Source: Mucilaginibacter sp. cycad4 (lineage in GTDB: Bacteria > Bacteroidota > Bacteroidia > Sphingobacteriales > Sphingobacteriaceae). Taken from it: 64,000 nucleotides of DNA. Positions 45,851 to 54,104 of this stretch are shown in pieces. The stretch lies in NCBI RefSeq assembly GCF_034263275.1, contig NZ_CP139559.1:5704001-5768000 (forward strand), in the 5' to 3' direction. Both the position numbers and the translations under genes were made by a program. Below the pieces are notes generated by a model, which was not told the DNA's origin, searched no databases, and saw only the letters and a list, made by a program, of their open reading frames with translations. Positions within the stretch are counted from its first letter, which is position 1. Each line of letters opens with the position of its first letter.

Positions 45851-46618
45851 TTAAAACTCCAGCTCCAGCAATACAGGGCAATGATCAGAGTGCTTAGCCT
45901 CGGGCAATATCGCAGCGCGACGGATCTTATCTTCGAGCGGGGTGCTGGCCATAGTATAATCGATACGCCAGCCCAAATTTTTACCACGGGAGCCGGCACG
46001 GAAACTCCACCAGGTGTAATTATGCGGTTCTTTGTTCAGGTGGCGGAAGGTATCTATAAATCCGCCTTCAATAAAGTTCTCCATCCATTCGCGTTCCTCC
46101 GGTAAAAAGCCCGATGAATTGGCGTTTGATTTGGGGTTATGGATATCTATAGGGCGGTGACAAATGTTATAATCGCCGCAAACCACCAGGTTAGGGTGTT
46201 CTACTTTAAGCAGGGTAAGGTACTTGCCAAACTCATCTAAAAAACGGTATTTAAAAACCTGCCGGTCATCACCGCTTGAGCCTGATGGGAAATAAACACT
46301 CATCACAGATACCTCGTCGAAATCAACACGGATGCAGCGGCCTTCACGGTCAAAATCGGGGATACCGCAGCCGTATTCAATATGTTTGGGCAATATTTTG
46401 GTAAAAATGGCGGTGCCGCTATAGCCCTTCTTTTCGGCCGGGAACCAATAGTGTTGATATCCCATCTGATCTACTAAACCCAGATCGGTCAGTACATCGG
46501 GTGTTGCTTTAATTTCCTGCAAACAAACAACATCAGCATCAGTAGCCTGCAGCCAGGCCAGCCAACCTTTATTTATTGCCGAACGGATGCCGTTAACGTT
46601 ATATGTAATTATTTTCAT
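45851..46618 (-). CDS. xth: Exodeoxyribonuclease III
   Basis: 255 aa, the XthA/AP-endonuclease family of the exonuclease-endonuclease-phosphatase fold. Motifs in order: TYNVNGIRSAI, VCLQEIKA (metal-binding Glu), SGTAIFTK, VMSVYFPSG, VVCGDYNICH (catalytic Asp/Asn), and SDHCPVLLEL with the catalytic His. It cuts at abasic sites in base excision repair. Confidence 0.96.
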   Translation of the reverse strand: MKIITYNVNGIRSAINKGWLAWLQATDADVVCLQEIKATPDVLTDLGLVDQMGYQHYWFPAEKKGYSGTAIFTKILPKHIEYGCGIPDFDREGRCIRVDFDEVSVMSVYFPSGSSGDDRQVFKYRFLDEFGKYLTLLKVEHPNLVVCGDYNICHRPIDIHNPKSNANSSGFLPEEREWMENFIEGGFIDTFRHLNKEPHNYTWWSFRAGSRGKNLGWRIDYTMASTPLEDKIRRAAILPEAKHSDHCPVLLELEF

Positions 46619-46830
46619 GTGGGATTTCGGACGTTCAATTTCGGATTTACCTGCGATTTTCAGATTACGAAACTACAACAAAATTGTCATTTCGACTGAG
46701 CAGGGAGGGCCTGAGCGCTGGGGCGAGTGAGAAATCTCCTATGATGAAAATAATCTAAAGCAAGGCTGATATTCCAGAATTGGGTTAATAGATTTTTTAT
46801 AAAGTTATAATTTATAAATAATTAAGCAAA
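46619..46830. repeat. Gap with a GTCATTTCGAC repeat arm
   Basis: 46686-46739 begins GTCATTTCGACTGAGCAGGG and ends GAGTGAGAAATCTCC. A related arm stands inverted at 48422-48451, on the other side of IS110 element 2. The rest is AT-rich with no gene. Confidence 0.5.
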
Positions 46831-46839
46831 GCGTTGCCA

Positions 46840-46960
46840 TGTTTTCTTAACTTTCCTTTGCAGATCAGAAGAGGAAACAGGCTCTGCTGAGGAGCAACCT
46901 GCCAGCAATATGATCCGCCGAATTAGATAAAAGAAGTCTCTGTAACAGGAGACTTTTTTA
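46840..46960 (+). ncRNA. Candidate structured small RNA with terminator
   Basis: An internal hairpin, CAGGCTC ... GAGCAACCTG (about 46881-46904), is followed at 46934-46960 by a strong intrinsic terminator (AGTCTC-TGTAACA-GGAGACT then T-run). There is no ORF. No family is recognised; I compared it by eye with SRP RNA, SAM, cobalamin and RNase P motifs without a match. The 5' end is not defined. Confidence 0.35.
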
Positions 46961-47111
46961 TTGTCTATCTTTTTCGCCCATGGCTAAGAAAACCTTCACC
47001 GACTTTTAGTGATGTTAATGCATCGATAAACAACAATCAATCTCCTATAAGCGGACACCATAACGGGCCGCAGCATCGCGTTTAAATTATTAGATAAAAT
47101 GATAACCGTAG

Positions 47112-48381
47112 TCTTATACAAGCAGACACCTCAAAAGGGCTGCGGATTTCTCATTCCGGTTTATCATCAGATAACAAAACAGATTGTTTTATCCTGCATT
47201 ATTAGTTCTATATTATTGCACTACAGCTATTACATACGGAGCCTCGTTCTTCATCACATAACGGATCCGGTTGAGGATTTTTTTAGCTATCCTGATGATG
47301 GCATTATTCTTTTTCATCCGCTTGCAATAATCGTTAAATGCCATTGTCATAGCCGGATCGGTACGTATAGCTGTCCAACTGGCTTCAATAAGTTTTTCCC
47401 TGAGCTGGTGATTGGCCCTTCTGGTCAGGCCTGATACTTTTTCCTTGTCCCCGGTACTGTGAGTATTTGGCACAAGGCCAACATAATCGCATAAAGCGTC
47501 AAGTGATTTAAACCGGTTAACATCTCCCACCTCTGTTACAAACCATAAAGCGGTGATCTCACCCACGCCTGGAATTGTCCGGATCAGGGTTATTCTTTTC
47601 TTATACCGTTCCTGTTTGGACAGGATGCGAACTTGCCTGGTTGCAGCCAGCACCATATCCCGGGCCTGCTGGTAGCCCTGTAGCTTCAGGTCAAGTGCTG
47701 TCCTCGCCGATGGATTCAGTGACAGTTCTTTAAGCCAACGGGTAAAAACATTAGACCAATACCGGCTCTCTGATTCACCGAATGTTATCCCCTGGAAGTT
47801 AAGCCATCCCCGGATCCTGTTTTTATAACGCGTCTGGTCTTTTACCATCTGATTATAAGTGCGGATGATATCCCTGTCATCCTGTTGTTCAATGCCGGGA
47901 ATAAAAATACCAGTGAGCTGACCTTTACTCAAGGCCTGACCCAATTTCCGGCAATCTACAAGGTCTGATTTGCGTTGCTTTTCCTTGCCTGTAGTCGGAA
48001 CATCAGCCGGGTTAACCACGATGCAGTTAATCCCCGCCTCGTTAAATTTCCGCTGATGGAAGAAACCACAAAAGCCTGCCTCGTAAACAACATGATAATC
48101 CGCTAAAGGGTAATTGCGCTTCAGGTAAGCACTTAATTCTTCTGCCGATGGATTTTGCGAAAACGTCTTCAGTTCCATCTGCTCACTCCGGATATTCACC
48201 TTCCATGACTTTTTATGAACATCTATGCCTGCAAAAATCTTTTGTCCGCTAAAATCTAATTGTGTAACTTGTTTCATGAGTTCTTGATTTAAAGTGTTTG
48301 TTCTTAGTTTTCACTTTAATCTACAACCTTTTTTTCAAGAACTCTTCTTTAACTAATTCATGCATACGATCTTATACAAGC
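47112..48381 (-). mobile_element. IS110-family element 2, bounded by 12-bp repeats
   Basis: The 12-mer TCTTATACAAGC stands at 47112-47123 and again at 48370-48381, 1258 bp apart, and encloses the transposase gene with about 90 nt of non-coding DNA at each end. This size fits IS110 elements. The upstream end (48279-48349) can fold: GAGTTCTTGA pairs with TCAAGAACTC and TTAAAGTG with CACTTTAA, a likely part of the guide RNA. Confidence 0.6.
47213..48277 (-). CDS. IS110-family transposase, element 2
   Basis: 354 aa, DEDD recombinase: D19 (FAGIDVHKKSW), E66 (VVYEAGFCG), D105 and D108 (KSDLVDCRKL) in the RuvC-like half, and the Tnp20 half with IRTIPGVGEITALWFVTE and YVGLVPNTHSTGDK, whose Ser is the probable nucleophile. 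The frame is intact. It is distant from the transposase at 26237, so this is a different IS, not a second copy. Confidence 0.95.
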   Translation of the reverse strand: MKQVTQLDFSGQKIFAGIDVHKKSWKVNIRSEQMELKTFSQNPSAEELSAYLKRNYPLADYHVVYEAGFCGFFHQRKFNEAGINCIVVNPADVPTTGKEKQRKSDLVDCRKLGQALSKGQLTGIFIPGIEQQDDRDIIRTYNQMVKDQTRYKNRIRGWLNFQGITFGESESRYWSNVFTRWLKELSLNPSARTALDLKLQGYQQARDMVLAATRQVRILSKQERYKKRITLIRTIPGVGEITALWFVTEVGDVNRFKSLDALCDYVGLVPNTHSTGDKEKVSGLTRRANHQLREKLIEASWTAIRTDPAMTMAFNDYCKRMKKNNAIIRIAKKILNRIRYVMKNEAPYVIAVVQ

Positions 48382-48421
48382 GACAGATCGGCGGCCTGCA
48401 AGTCCGCAGGCAGGGCGTACA

Positions 48422-48451
48422 AGATTTCTCCTCGTTCCTCGTCGAAATGAC
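48422..48451. repeat. GTCATTTCGAC repeat arm next to IS110 element 2
   Basis: AGATTTCTCCTCGTTCCTCG followed by TCGAAATGAC; its reverse complement starts GTCATTTCGACGAGGAAC. It is inverted relative to the arm at 46686, so the two may be arms of one palindromic locus into which the element region was inserted. Confidence 0.5.
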
Positions 48452-48462
48452 AATTTTGGGGT

Positions 48463-49347
48463 TCAACTAAACACCGCCAGCACACCAAAATAAATCAGCA
48501 TACAACCCGAACTAATGAAATTCATACGCATAGCGTTTTTAAAATTAGCATTGGTTGTTGATTGCCCCACTTTATAAAACCAATAATTGAAGAAGAAAAA
48601 TATCGGGGAAGCGCATACCAGGAAAAAGTAAAAGTTAAGCATCATGCCGGCCAGGTGCCAGTACCAGTAGGAAAGGGCTATCCCTGTGGCAAACAGCACA
48701 CTTGAAAATATAAAAGAGCCTTTGTAACCCAAGATAATGCTCAGCGTTTTATCGCCGCGTCTGCCATCTTCTTCATGCTGATAAACCTGGGTTAGCGGGT
48801 ATGAAGCCCCGATCAAACAGGAACTGATAGCCCCCGGAATAATCAGTCCCAAATCCCAATGACCAAACAGACTCGTTCCTGTTAGCGCGGTGTAAGTGGT
48901 ATAATAAATAAAACATCCCTGGAAAATAAACACCGTTAAAAAACTGATGATGGGGTATTTTTTTAAGCGGGTAGCCGGATGACTGTACAGCTTTGACATA
49001 ATGCCATAAATAAGCACCGCGAAGGCAAATTCCCAGCTAATGATAAAGCCGAGCAAAAAGGCAATCGCTTCCAGCAAAATAGAAAAATAATACAGGCTGA
49101 TATCTACCTCAGGCGGTTTGGCTAACAGGGCAATACTATCCTCATCCTTATCAAAGTAACTGTTGTAGCCGTTGCTGGCAGGGAAAGCGAGAAAATGCCA
49201 GATGAAAAATACGAGCAAGGCTGTTGATGTTTTTACCGCATCGGCCTGGCTAAAAGCAAACAGGTACACTGGCAGCAAAAAAACAGAAAAAACAAACCGC
49301 AAATGTGCCAATGCCGACCGGGTAGGGATAAATTGTTTCAATTTCAT
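48463..49347 (-). CDS. UbiA-family prenyltransferase
   Basis: About 294 aa from the ATG at 49347 (MKLKQFIPTRSALAHLRF); the longer frame upstream overlaps the next gene's promoter. Seven to eight membrane helices are visible. The first Asp-rich motif is ASNGYNSYFDKDED, a variant of NDxxDxxxD; the second is EEDGRRGDKTLS. UbiA enzymes join an isoprenoid diphosphate to an aromatic ring or similar acceptor in the inner membrane. It is divergent from the YceI-polyketide synthase run with 131 bp between, which suggests a shared pathway and a shared control region. Confidence 0.88.
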   Translation of the reverse strand: MKLKQFIPTRSALAHLRFVFSVFLLPVYLFAFSQADAVKTSTALLVFFIWHFLAFPASNGYNSYFDKDEDSIALLAKPPEVDISLYYFSILLEAIAFLLGFIISWEFAFAVLIYGIMSKLYSHPATRLKKYPIISFLTVFIFQGCFIYYTTYTALTGTSLFGHWDLGLIIPGAISSCLIGASYPLTQVYQHEEDGRRGDKTLSIILGYKGSFIFSSVLFATGIALSYWYWHLAGMMLNFYFFLVCASPIFFFFNYWFYKVGQSTTNANFKNAMRMNFISSGCMLIYFGVLAVFS

Positions 49348-49451
49348 TGTTGCTGTTTGTTGGTAAATACTCTCAAAAGCAACGTATAGTTGCCCCGGTA
49401 ACGTTATAAACTTACAACCTTTAATGTAAAAAATTGTACCGCATAAATTAT

Positions 49452-49459
49452 TATGTTTG
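49452..49459 (+). promoter_or_regulatory. Bacteroidota -7 element of the YceI/type III PKS run
   Basis: TATGTTTG fits TAnnTTTG, 19 nt before the ATG at 49479. A TTG lies upstream at 49434, 15 nt from the box, closer than usual, so the match is partial. Confidence 0.5.
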
Positions 49460-49478
49460 GAAACAACGTTAATGTAAC

Positions 49479-50006
49479 ATGATAAAGAAAATTTATATAG
49501 CAGCACTTTTAATTTTCGCGGCAACAGCCGGCTTCGCGCAAACGGTAACCAAATCAGATATCAGCTTTAAGATCAAAAACCTCGGCTTTAATGTGGCTGG
49601 TACCTTCAGTGGCTTACAGGCCGATATCAGGTTTAAACCCAACGATTTGGCAGGTAGCTCTATTGAGGCATCCGTTGCTTCAAGTACGGTGAACAGCGAT
49701 AACGAAAGCCGCGATAACCATCTTAAAAGTGAGGATTATTTTGATGTAGCTAAGTATCCGAAAATCACGATGAAATCTGTTTCATTTAAACGTAAAAGCG
49801 GGAGCAACTATACCGGCAATTTTAACGTAACTATTAGAGATAAAACAAAGTTGATTGAAATACCTTTTACGTATACCGAATCAGGTAACGCGGCTCAACT
49901 GAAAGGAAGCTTCATGATATTGCGGACAGATTTTGGCATCGGCGGCAAAAATTTGATCCTTTCAAATGAGGCCAACGTTTTGGTTGAGGCGGAGATCAGC
50001 AAATAA
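49479..50006 (+). CDS. YceI-family periplasmic lipocalin-like protein
   Basis: 175 aa with signal peptide MIKKIYIAALLIFAATAGFA-Q. The YceI β-barrel has VTKSDISFKIKNLGFNVAGTF, SRDNHLKSEDYFDVAKYPKITM and GNFNVTIRDKTKLIEIPF, the three usual conserved stretches. Members bind polyisoprenoids or other long-chain lipids in the periplasm. It begins 20 nt before the polyketide synthase gene and is presumably its first operon partner, so it may carry the lipid product or an isoprenoid intermediate. Confidence 0.9.
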   Translation: MIKKIYIAALLIFAATAGFAQTVTKSDISFKIKNLGFNVAGTFSGLQADIRFKPNDLAGSSIEASVASSTVNSDNESRDNHLKSEDYFDVAKYPKITMKSVSFKRKSGSNYTGNFNVTIRDKTKLIEIPFTYTESGNAAQLKGSFMILRTDFGIGGKNLILSNEANVLVEAEISK

Positions 50007-50026
50007 AACCGGTTTAATTATTTTTA

Positions 50027-51136
50027 ATGGAGAGTTGCATCAGTGCTATCGGGATAGCAAATCCCGTCAATCGTATTGCCCAACAGGATATTTACCATTT
50101 TATGGCTAATGCCTTTGGTTTGGATGCAACGAATGCCGCGCGGCTAAAAGGAATTTATGACCATTCGGGAATTGACTACCGCTATTCGGTAATCCCTGAT
50201 TTTGGCTACCGTGACCCTGCCGATTTTACTTTTTTTGAACAATCGGCCGGGCTCGAACCATTCCCTGATACGCAAAAACGTTTAAAACTCTACGAAAAGG
50301 AAGCCATTGCTATAGCGGTAGATGCAGCCAGAAACTGTCTCCAAAATTTTGGCGATGACATTACCGGGAGTATCACACACCTGGTAACCATCAGCTGCAC
50401 CGGCATGCACGCACCAGGCATTGATATAGAACTGGTCGACAGGTTACAGCTAAACTGCGATACCGAACGCACCTGCATTAACTTTATGGGTTGTTACGGC
50501 GCTATAAACGGCCTCAAAGTGGCCGACTATATTTGCCGGGCCGATGCCGATGCTAAAGTGCTTGTAGTAAGCGTGGAACTTTGTACCCTGCACTTTCAAA
50601 AAGTGAATACGCTGGATAACTGGGTTGCTAATTCGCTATTTTCAGATGGTGCTGCTGCTGTTCTCGTCGAAAATACGGCCAACCGTTTAGGTAGTGGCAA
50701 ATACTTTTCGCTTAAAAATTTCTATTCAGAATTTGTTGCCGAAGCCCGCAATGAGATGGGCTGGTATGTGGGCAATACCGGCTTTGAAATGAAGCTTACC
50801 TCCAAAGTATCCAAACAAATTAAAAAACATATCAAAGCCCTTACCCGGCGGTTTTTACAAAAGGCCAAAACTGAATTAGATGATATTACAGCGTATGCCG
50901 TTCATCCCGGCGGGCGTACTATTTTAGAAGCTGTTGAAGATGCTTTGGAACTTCCCGAAGAAAGCAACGCCTTTGCTTACCAGGTTTTGCAGGAATACGG
51001 CAACATGTCGTCGGCCACAATCTTATTTGTACTGGATAAGATGCTGAAAGCGGGTAATTTGGTTGATAAAAAAATATTGAGTTTTGCCTTCGGTCCGGGC
51101 TTAACCGTTGAGGGGATGATACTTGAAATGCACTAA
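50027..51136 (+). CDS. Type III polyketide synthase (chalcone/stilbene synthase-like)
   Basis: 369 aa, a complete thiolase-fold enzyme. The catalytic triad reads C156 (INFMGCYGAINGLK), H293 (YAVHPGGRTILEAV) and N326 (EYGNMSSATILFVL). Type III synthases extend an acyl-CoA or acyl starter with malonyl-CoA and cyclise it to resorcinols, pyrones or phloroglucinols; bacterial ones often take fatty acyl starters. The neighbours, an FAD oxidoreductase (3 nt gap) and a methyltransferase, are the tailoring pair used to make phenolic-lipid quinones in the Streptomyces srs system. Which starter is used cannot be read from the sequence. Confidence 0.92.
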   Translation: MESCISAIGIANPVNRIAQQDIYHFMANAFGLDATNAARLKGIYDHSGIDYRYSVIPDFGYRDPADFTFFEQSAGLEPFPDTQKRLKLYEKEAIAIAVDAARNCLQNFGDDITGSITHLVTISCTGMHAPGIDIELVDRLQLNCDTERTCINFMGCYGAINGLKVADYICRADADAKVLVVSVELCTLHFQKVNTLDNWVANSLFSDGAAAVLVENTANRLGSGKYFSLKNFYSEFVAEARNEMGWYVGNTGFEMKLTSKVSKQIKKHIKALTRRFLQKAKTELDDITAYAVHPGGRTILEAVEDALELPEESNAFAYQVLQEYGNMSSATILFVLDKMLKAGNLVDKKILSFAFGPGLTVEGMILEMH

Positions 51137-51139
51137 GCC

Positions 51140-52264
51140 ATGAGCGATGTAATAGTAATTGGCGGGGGTCTGGCCGGATTATTCAACGCCATATTGCTCA
51201 ACCGCGCCGGGTTGAAGGTTACAGTTATCGAAAAAAAGACCTACCCCATGCACCGCGTTTGCGGCGAGTATATCTCTAACGAGGTTATCCCCTTTCTTTC
51301 ATCTCTTGATATTGATCTTAACCAGCTCAATGTTGCCCGGATCAACCGGTTGGAAGTAACCGCAGCTTCCGGAACCAAACTTTCGCAAAAGCTTGACCTG
51401 GGCGGCTTTGGCCTAAGCAGGTTCACCTTTGATAATTTCCTATACCAAAAAGCCCTTGCCGAAGGGGTTAAGGTTTTGGTCGGTACCCGGGTAGAGGATA
51501 TCCAATTTGCCAGAGAACAGTTTGAGGTGATAACTCCCGGCGAAACATTAACCGCCCCGCTGGCTATCGGCTCGTTCGGCAAACGTTCCAATCTCGATCA
51601 GAAACTTAAACGACCGTTCTTTTATAAAAGGAGCCCTTATCTTGCCGTAAAATTCCATTTGCAGATGGATTTCCCGCAAGATTTGATCCAGCTTAATAAT
51701 TATAAAAACGGCTATTGCGGTGTAAGTAAAACTGATGGCGACAGGTATTGCATGTGCTATATGGCCCATCGCGATGACCTTCGTAAATATGGATCGCTGC
51801 AAGCTTTGGAAGAGAATGTGATCCGCAAGAACCCTTACCTTGATGAGATTTTTCGTAATGCTAAATTTTTACTGGATAAACCGGAAGTGATCAATGAAAT
51901 CTCCTTTGAGAAAAAAGCACCTGTAGATAACCATATCCTCATGAGCGGGGACACCGCCGGGATGATAGCCCCGCTTTGCGGCAACGGAATGACCATGGCC
52001 ATCCATTCGGCCAAAATTCTTTCCGAAAAAATTATCACACACTATAAACCTGGCAGCTTTACTTTTGAAAAGCGGAATAACCTTGAACAGGATTATACTC
52101 AAAGCTGGAATAAGCAATTTGCGCAAAGGCTTTGGGTTGGCAGACAGTTGCAGCGCTTGTTTGGCAATGATAACATGACAGCCCTTACTTTAAATACGCT
52201 CAATCACCTGCCGTCGGTGGCCCAATACCTGATAAGTAAAACCCACGGCCAACCATTTGCATAG
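51140..52264 (+). CDS. FAD-dependent oxidoreductase (geranylgeranyl-reductase/hydroxylase-like)
   Basis: 374 aa. The N-terminal Rossmann motif is VIVIGGGLAGLFNAILLNRAG with Glu in VIEKK; RVCGEYIS follows, and the second FAD motif lies near ILMSGDTAGMIAPLCGNGMTMAIHSA. Such enzymes either hydroxylate aromatic rings or reduce isoprenoid chains. Its place between the polyketide synthase and the methyltransferase supports ring hydroxylation or oxidation of the polyketide. It has no membrane helix. It starts 3 nt after the synthase gene. Confidence 0.85.
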   Translation: MSDVIVIGGGLAGLFNAILLNRAGLKVTVIEKKTYPMHRVCGEYISNEVIPFLSSLDIDLNQLNVARINRLEVTAASGTKLSQKLDLGGFGLSRFTFDNFLYQKALAEGVKVLVGTRVEDIQFAREQFEVITPGETLTAPLAIGSFGKRSNLDQKLKRPFFYKRSPYLAVKFHLQMDFPQDLIQLNNYKNGYCGVSKTDGDRYCMCYMAHRDDLRKYGSLQALEENVIRKNPYLDEIFRNAKFLLDKPEVINEISFEKKAPVDNHILMSGDTAGMIAPLCGNGMTMAIHSAKILSEKIITHYKPGSFTFEKRNNLEQDYTQSWNKQFAQRLWVGRQLQRLFGNDNMTALTLNTLNHLPSVAQYLISKTHGQPFA

Positions 52265-52283
52265 TTCAAGCGTATTGTATTAT

Positions 52284-52982
52284 ATGCCCGATTTAAGTTA
52301 CCGTGCGGATACCCCGGAGATCATGGATGATTTTGATCTGCCACCAGTCGAAATAAACCCCGTGCTTGAAGGTTTGGGAAAAATGAACGCACTGTTTGGT
52401 GGTCATAAACACATTCTCAGCTCCTTAAAAAAGCTTCCCATTCAGAATGGTTATTCCATAAGCGATTGGGGCTGCGGAGGAGGAGATACACTGATTGCTA
52501 TTGCCAAATGGGCAAAAGGTCAACAAATGCATCTTACTTTAAATGGAGTTGATGCAGCGCCGGCAGCGGTTAACTATGCCCGGCAACAGGCCATGGATTA
52601 TAGCAATATTAATTTTACCCAAAGTGATGTTATTGACCAGGCATACCTCATTAAACCGGCTGATGTGATCATTTGCAGCCTGTTCACCCACCATTTTGAT
52701 GATGAACGCTGGGTTAAGCTTATTCAAAATATGCAGGCCTCGGCACAAAAAGGAATTATCATTACCGACCTGCATCGTCACTGGCTTTTATACCATGCCA
52801 TAGTGTTTATAACCCATGTTTTTACCCGTAATGCTATGGCGCAAAATGATGGACCACTTTCGGTTAAGCGGGGTTTTAAAAGACACGAATTGTTAGCTTT
52901 ATTAAAAAAGGCACAAATTGATAACTTTAAATTAACATGGCGCTGGCCATTCAGATGGGAGTTAATCATCTATAAATCGTAG
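52284..52982 (+). CDS. SAM-dependent methyltransferase of the polyketide cluster
   Basis: About 232 aa from the ATG at 52284; a TTG at 52257, overlapping the previous gene by 8 nt, is an alternative. SAM motif I is SDWGCGGGDTLIAIAKWA, motif II GVDAAPAAVNYAR, and SLFTHHFDDE marks the post-I region. Class I methyltransferase, probably methylating the hydroxylated polyketide. The hydrophobic C-terminal third (LLYHAIVFITHVF) could lie on the membrane, consistent with a lipid substrate. The next gene starts only 9 nt after its stop. Confidence 0.82.
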   Translation: MPDLSYRADTPEIMDDFDLPPVEINPVLEGLGKMNALFGGHKHILSSLKKLPIQNGYSISDWGCGGGDTLIAIAKWAKGQQMHLTLNGVDAAPAAVNYARQQAMDYSNINFTQSDVIDQAYLIKPADVIICSLFTHHFDDERWVKLIQNMQASAQKGIIITDLHRHWLLYHAIVFITHVFTRNAMAQNDGPLSVKRGFKRHELLALLKKAQIDNFKLTWRWPFRWELIIYKS

Positions 52983-52991
52983 CTTTACGCT

Positions 52992-54056
52992 ATGAATTTG
53001 CGTGTACTGGTTTTAACAACCTCACTTGGCGTGGCAATTACGCTCTCGGCAGTTAACTTTTATTTTCAGCATAAATGGTACGATGTAATGGTTACTTTTT
53101 CGGTAGCCCTTGGAGTAAGTTACTTCGTTTTTTACTACCTCATCGAAAAATACATCTACTCCCGTATTAAGCTAATTTATAAACTGATCCATAACCTGAA
53201 ATTGGGCCGCGACCTCAGGGACGCTCTTGGCGAACATGTAAGCGCCAATCCTATTGCCGATGTGGAGCAGGAAGTAAAAGAATGGGCCAAGCAAAAAAAG
53301 ACCGAGATAGACGAACTCCGCAAACAGGAAAAATTTCGCCGCGATTTTTTATCCAATATCTCGCATGAGTTTAAAACCCCGTTATTTGCTATACAAGGCT
53401 ATATAGAGGCCTTACAGGATGATGATTTTGACGATAAAGAAATGGCCCGCCAGTTTTTGGAAAAAGCTTCAAAAAATGTTGACCGGCTAAGCTACCTGAT
53501 CAAAGACCTTGATGAAATTTCCAAACTTGAATCGGGCGAGATGCCTATCAATTACACCAAATTCAAGATCAACGACCTGATCAAGGAGGTTTTTGAATCA
53601 TTAGAGATCAAGGGCAAGCAATACCACATCAAACTTATATTTAAGCAAAAATATGATGAGCCTATTGTGGTTAATGCCGACAGGGAAAAAATAAGACAGG
53701 TGCTCGTGAACCTGATAGATAACTCGTTTAAGTACGGTAAAGAAGAGGGCAGCACCTCGGTAAGCCTTTTTGTACTGCACGACCAGGTTTTGGTTGAAGT
53801 TACCGATGATGGCATAGGCATTGAAGAAAAGTTTTTGCCAAGGTTGTTTGAGCGTTTTTTCCGTACAGACAGCAGCCGTTCAAGGCAAATCGGCGGCTCC
53901 GGGTTGGGGTTGGCCATTGTTAAGCATATTATTGAAGCCCACCAGCAAACTATCAATGTGCGCAGTACCGAAGGGCTGGGCTCAACCTTTGGTTTTACAT
54001 TGGCAAGGGCTAAGCAAACTATTCCTTTTCCGAATTTACCCGTGCTAAAAAGTTAA
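52992..54056 (+). CDS. Sensor histidine kinase (PhoR-like)
   Basis: 354 aa. Two N-terminal membrane helices (about 5-24 and 33-52) with almost no periplasmic loop, so a sensing domain is lacking outside the membrane. The HisKA domain has H125 in SNISHEFKTPL; the HATPase domain carries an N-box NLIDNSFKYG, G1 VTDDGIGIEEK and G2 GGSGLGLAIVKHI. It starts 9 nt after the methyltransferase stop and is followed at 54105 by phosphate-uptake genes. The kinase type (PhoR/ResE group) and context suggest phosphate or envelope sensing. The response regulator is not adjacent. Confidence 0.9.
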   Translation: MNLRVLVLTTSLGVAITLSAVNFYFQHKWYDVMVTFSVALGVSYFVFYYLIEKYIYSRIKLIYKLIHNLKLGRDLRDALGEHVSANPIADVEQEVKEWAKQKKTEIDELRKQEKFRRDFLSNISHEFKTPLFAIQGYIEALQDDDFDDKEMARQFLEKASKNVDRLSYLIKDLDEISKLESGEMPINYTKFKINDLIKEVFESLEIKGKQYHIKLIFKQKYDEPIVVNADREKIRQVLVNLIDNSFKYGKEEGSTSVSLFVLHDQVLVEVTDDGIGIEEKFLPRLFERFFRTDSSRSRQIGGSGLGLAIVKHIIEAHQQTINVRSTEGLGSTFGFTLARAKQTIPFPNLPVLKS

Positions 54057-54104
54057 CAATAATTTAACATACTAACTGTACCTTTACACCAATTTCAAAT
54101 CACT

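Noticed and set aside
46840..46960. Riboswitch or SRP RNA
   Set aside because: Conserved cores of SAM, cobalamin, TPP and SRP RNAs could not be found by eye and no gene follows, so only a generic small RNA is proposed.
49348..49524. Upstream extension of the UbiA gene
   Set aside because: It would overlap the YceI start and promoter, and the UbiA fold begins at MKLKQF.
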